Below, piece after piece: positions 6,589-7,653 of a DNA stretch of 7,653 bases. The notes below the pieces were generated by a model that made no database searches, was not told the DNA's origin, and saw only the letters and a list, made by a program, of their open reading frames with translations. Both the position numbers and the translations under genes were made by a program. The DNA comes from an uncultured Bacilli bacterium (GTDB lineage: Bacteria; Bacillota_I; Bacilli_A; RF39; UBA660). The DNA lies in NCBI GenBank assembly GCA_944333305.1, contig CALVKV010000068.1:1-7653 (forward strand), read 5' to 3'. How positions within the stretch are numbered: the first letter of the stretch is position 1; each line of letters starts with the position of its first letter.

Positions 6589-6612
6589 GAATAGTATTTT
6601 TTAATTTTTTAA

Positions 6613-6644
6613 TTTTCCACAAATTTTCGACAAATTTCTCCACA
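6613..6644 (+). other. Phased row of DnaA boxes
   Basis: TTTTCCACA (6613-6621) is followed by TTTTCGACA (6624-6632) and TTCTCCACA (6636-6644). Start-to-start steps are 11 and 12 bases, close to one helical turn, and all are on the same strand. The first is a strong box; the other two each differ from it by one base. The arrangement suits a row of DnaA molecules on one face of the helix. Confidence 0.5.
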
Positions 6645-6672
6645 AGAAGACTCTAAAAATATCAACAAAAAA

Positions 6673-6695
6673 TAGAGTTTTCCACATTTTCCACA
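6673..6695 (+). repeat. Composite DnaA element, origin-side copy
   Basis: Reads TAGAG, then TTTTCCACA, then TTTTCCACA, two DnaA boxes directly abutting with a TAGAG prefix. It matches 5048-5070 (minus strand) at 21 of 23 bases, the differences being the last base of each box. Reading onward, both copies run into A/T-rich sequence. Confidence 0.65.
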
Positions 6696-6722
6696 AATTT
6701 TAAATTCACAAGTTAATATTTC

Positions 6723-6752
6723 TTTTCCACACCATGTGGAAATAGTGGATAA
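6723..6752. other. Inverted plus tandem DnaA boxes
   Basis: TTTTCCACA (6723-6731, plus) faces ATTTCCACA (6743-6735, minus) across three bases, so TTTCCACA and TGTGGAAA form an 8-bp inverted repeat. A third box, TTATCCACT (6752-6744, minus), abuts the second and is the closest in this window to the classical TTATCCACA with its TTAT start. This is the right-hand edge of the box cluster. Confidence 0.6.
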
Positions 6753-6770
6753 AGATATTTTTAAAACTTA

Positions 6771-6799
6771 TAGAAATATAAAATTCAATATGATAAAAT
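6771..6799 (+). promoter_or_regulatory. Promoter for the 69-codon ORF
   Basis: Extended -10 TGATAAAAT (6791-6799) with a 17-bp spacer to TAGAAA (6771-6776, 4 of 6 to the -35 consensus). The predicted start is near 6806, leaving a very short leader before the AGGAG at 6809-6813. It lies just right of the last DnaA box. Confidence 0.45.
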
Positions 6800-6824
6800 A
6801 AAAAAGAGAGGAGAAATACTAATT

Positions 6825-7034
6825 ATGGAATATTTAGGTGAATTCACATTAGAAGAAATAGAGAGAATAAAAAGAAGAGCATGTGATTCAAAACTTAATG
6901 AAGAACTTGGTATTAAATTAACATATGTTGCTCCTTTAAAGTCATTAGGAAAAAACGATGATTTATTTCAAGGATTTATCTTTAACTATAATAATAATGA
7001 TGATACAAATGAGAACGAAGATAAAAAAAGGTAG
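6825..7034 (+). CDS. Hypothetical small protein beside oriC
   Basis: I do not recognise this 69-residue protein. It begins MEYLGEFTLEEIERIKRRAC, with a likely charged amphipathic helix over about 8-28. A short hydrophobic stretch around LFQGFIFNY (47-55) follows, then a polar tail rich in N, D and E (56-69). No signal peptide or membrane segment is apparent and there is a single cysteine (Cys20). The ATG has AGGAG at 6809-6813, with a rather long 11-nt spacer, and an extended -10 promoter upstream. Codon and base use match the neighbours, so it looks like a real gene, not a chance ORF. It is transcribed away from the origin, followed by the rpmH promoter with no terminator between. In B. subtilis dnaA and rpmH are direct divergent neighbours, so this is an extra gene. 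Function unknown. Confidence 0.65.
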   Translation: MEYLGEFTLEEIERIKRRACDSKLNEELGIKLTYVAPLKSLGKNDDLFQGFIFNYNNNDDTNENEDKKR

Positions 7035-7053
7035 AAGTCGGTAAAATAATTTC

Positions 7054-7083
7054 TTGACAAAGCCATAATACAACTATTATAAT
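7054..7083 (+). promoter_or_regulatory. rpmH promoter
   Basis: Consensus TTGACA (7054-7059) and TATAAT (7078-7083) are separated by 18 bp. This is the best sigma-A promoter in the window, as expected for a ribosomal protein gene. The start would be near 7090, giving a leader of about 25 nt. Confidence 0.85.
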
Positions 7084-7114
7084 AATGTAGATTTCAAGTC
7101 TGGAGGTGTTAATT

Positions 7115-7243
7115 GTGAAAAGAACATATCAACCAAACCAAAGAAGAAGAGCAAAAAAACATGGTTTCTTCGCTCGCAAAGCAAGTGCTGGTAATATTTT
7201 AAACAGTCGTCGTAAGAAAGGACGCAAAGAATTAGTAAAATAA
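7115..7243 (+). CDS. rpmH: 50S ribosomal protein L34
   Basis: L34 is a small, very basic protein of the large ribosomal subunit. The 42-residue product begins MKRTYQPNQRRRAKKHGFFA and ends in SRRKKGRKELVK, matching the family pattern MKRTYQP.KRKR...HGF..R......ILN.RR.KGRK.L. Most L34 proteins have 44 or more residues, so this is on the short side but complete. The start is GTG at 7115, preceded by GGAGGTG (7102-7108) with a 6-nt spacer; an ATG-only search would miss it. It has a consensus promoter upstream and a hairpin terminator 4 bp after its stop, and lies 47 bp before rnpA. The dnaA / rpmH / rnpA neighbourhood is widely conserved in bacteria. Confidence 0.97.
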   Translation: MKRTYQPNQRRRAKKHGFFARKASAGNILNSRRKKGRKELVK

Positions 7244-7247
7244 AATT

Positions 7248-7270
7248 CACTGTTTTTGCAGTGTTTTTTT
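7248..7270 (+). terminator. Intrinsic terminator or attenuator between rpmH and rnpA
   Basis: CACTG (7248-7252) pairs with CAGTG (7259-7263) around a 6-nt loop, followed by seven T (7264-7270). The 5-bp stem is short, so termination is probably partial, letting some transcripts continue into rnpA, which has no clear promoter of its own. Confidence 0.65.
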
Positions 7271-7290
7271 AACTTTAGGGACGTGATTAA

Positions 7291-7617
7291 ATGAACAAGA
7301 AGTATATAGTAAAAGAAAGTAGAGTCTTTGATGAAATCATAGAAACAGGAAAAAAAGTAAAAAATTATAACTTTATTATATTTTATAAAGAAAAAGAAGA
7401 AACTCCTACAAAGTACGGAATAACAGTTCCAAAAAAAGTAGGGAAAGCTCATATTAGAAACAATTTAAAAAGAAAAGTAAGGTCTATCATAAGAAACTAT
7501 AAGAAAAACTATGAAAAAAACTATAATTGTATTATAATTATAAGAAATAGCTGCTTAAATTTGTCATATCAAGAATTATCTAGCAGCTTACAATATTTAT
7601 TAGATAAAATTAAGTAA
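7291..7617 (+). CDS. rnpA: Ribonuclease P protein component
   Basis: RnpA is the small basic protein that binds RNase P RNA and helps it cleave the 5' leader from pre-tRNA. The 108-residue length is typical. The N-terminus has the family pattern with F13 and a following GKK (20-22), and YGITVPKKVGKAHIRNNLKR (42-61) leads into the signature RNNLKRKVR (56-64), equal to the conserved RN..KR..R helix that contacts RNA. The C-terminal helix LSYQELSSSLQYLLDKIK is also usual. The ATG at 7291 follows AGGGACGTGAT, a moderate ribosome binding site. It follows rpmH by 47 bp and shares its promoter through the intervening partial terminator. Its stop codon overlaps the AAGGAG ribosome binding site of the next gene. 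Confidence 0.95.
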   Translation: MNKKYIVKESRVFDEIIETGKKVKNYNFIIFYKEKEETPTKYGITVPKKVGKAHIRNNLKRKVRSIIRNYKKNYEKNYNCIIIIRNSCLNLSYQELSSSLQYLLDKIK

Positions 7618-7627
7618 GGAGCATTAT

Positions 7628-7653
7628 ATGAAAAAAAGAAAAATAAAATCAAA
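7628..7653 (+). CDS. yidC: Start of a membrane protein insertase gene (by position, yidC/oxaA)
   Basis: Only eight full codons are visible, MKKRKIKS, before the window ends. The ATG follows AAGGAG with a good spacer. The lysine-rich start fits the positive N-region of a signal sequence, and yidC/oxaA is the usual gene after rnpA. The product is inferred from gene order alone; the residues seen would fit many exported proteins. Confidence 0.55.

Larger units (their letters stand above)
6526..6824. other. Replication origin region oriC (dnaA upstream intergenic)
   Basis: The 299 bases between the divergent genes dnaA and the 69-codon ORF hold about seven strong and several degenerate DnaA boxes but no convincing gene. 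Strong boxes: 6578-6586 (-), 6613-6621 (+), 6678-6686 (+), 6687-6695 (+), 6723-6731 (+), 6735-6743 (-) and 6744-6752 (-). Degenerate ones: 6624-6632, 6636-6644 and 6659-6667. A/T-only stretches (for example 6593-6616) lie between them. All genes point away from this region, as expected for leading-strand orientation. Location between dnaA and rpmH is classic for Bacillota. The dnaA promoter lies at the left end and the small-ORF promoter at the right end. Confidence 0.85.

Noticed and set aside
6578..6752. Short repeats in the dnaA upstream region as a CRISPR array or iterons of a plasmid
   Set aside because: The repeats are 9-bp DnaA boxes in both orientations at uneven spacing, and the flanking genes are chromosomal housekeeping genes.
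7129..7452. 107-codon minus-strand reading frame rich in F and Y
   Set aside because: It is the reverse complement of lysine-rich rpmH and rnpA codons, which gives runs of phenylalanine. Both plus-strand genes are certain.
1..7653. Mycoplasma-type genetic code (UGA as tryptophan)
   Set aside because: Conserved tryptophans checked in gyrB and dnaA use TGG, and no gene needs TGA read-through.
1..7653. Defence, prophage or other mobile system
   Set aside because: No transposase, integrase, toxin-antitoxin or nuclease gene is present, and every large frame is a housekeeping gene or comK.

Overview
This is the replication-origin neighbourhood of an A+T-rich Bacillota chromosome, probably from the Bacilli/Erysipelotrichia side of the phylum. 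The gene order fits this: gyrA-gyrB-recF-[comK]-dnaN-dnaA on the minus strand, the origin, then rpmH-rnpA-(yidC) on the plus strand. A clear ComK-family gene and strong GGAGGTGAT-type ribosome binding sites support it too. Tryptophan is encoded by TGG where checked in gyrB and dnaA, so nothing suggests the mycoplasma genetic code. A genus cannot be named from this window.

Layout, outward from the origin. The intergenic region 6526-6824 is full of DnaA boxes of the TTTTCCACA type and is the main candidate for oriC. To its left, transcribed leftward, are dnaA (true start GTG at 6525), a 140-bp dnaA-dnaN spacer with more DnaA boxes and an A+T-only tract (a bipartite origin), dnaN, a comK homologue where Bacillus has yaaA/rlbA, recF, gyrB and the first 46 codons of gyrA. 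To its right, transcribed rightward, are an unrecognised 69-codon gene, rpmH (GTG start, 42 codons), rnpA and the first codons of what is by position yidC/oxaA. All genes point away from the origin.

How the genes work together. DnaA binds the boxes on both sides of its own gene and opens DNA. DnaN is the clamp for the polymerase, RecF acts in gap repair, and GyrA/GyrB remove positive supercoils ahead of the forks. RpmH, RnpA and YidC serve the ribosome, tRNA maturation and membrane insertion. The comK gene breaks the dnaN-recF block. It has a palindromic terminator before it, its own promoter region with an AAAA-N5-TTTT ComK-type box, and a second terminator-like hairpin at its stop, so recF-gyrB-gyrA needs its own promoter.

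The most notable points are the comK homologue in the initiation cluster, its short C-terminus lacking the region that holds the MecA degradation signal in B. subtilis, and a composite 23-bp DnaA-box element repeated in inverted orientation on either side of dnaA. Others are a small overlapping leader ORF that may drive recF translation and an orphan small protein beside oriC. No defence system, CRISPR array, insertion sequence, tRNA or rRNA was seen.
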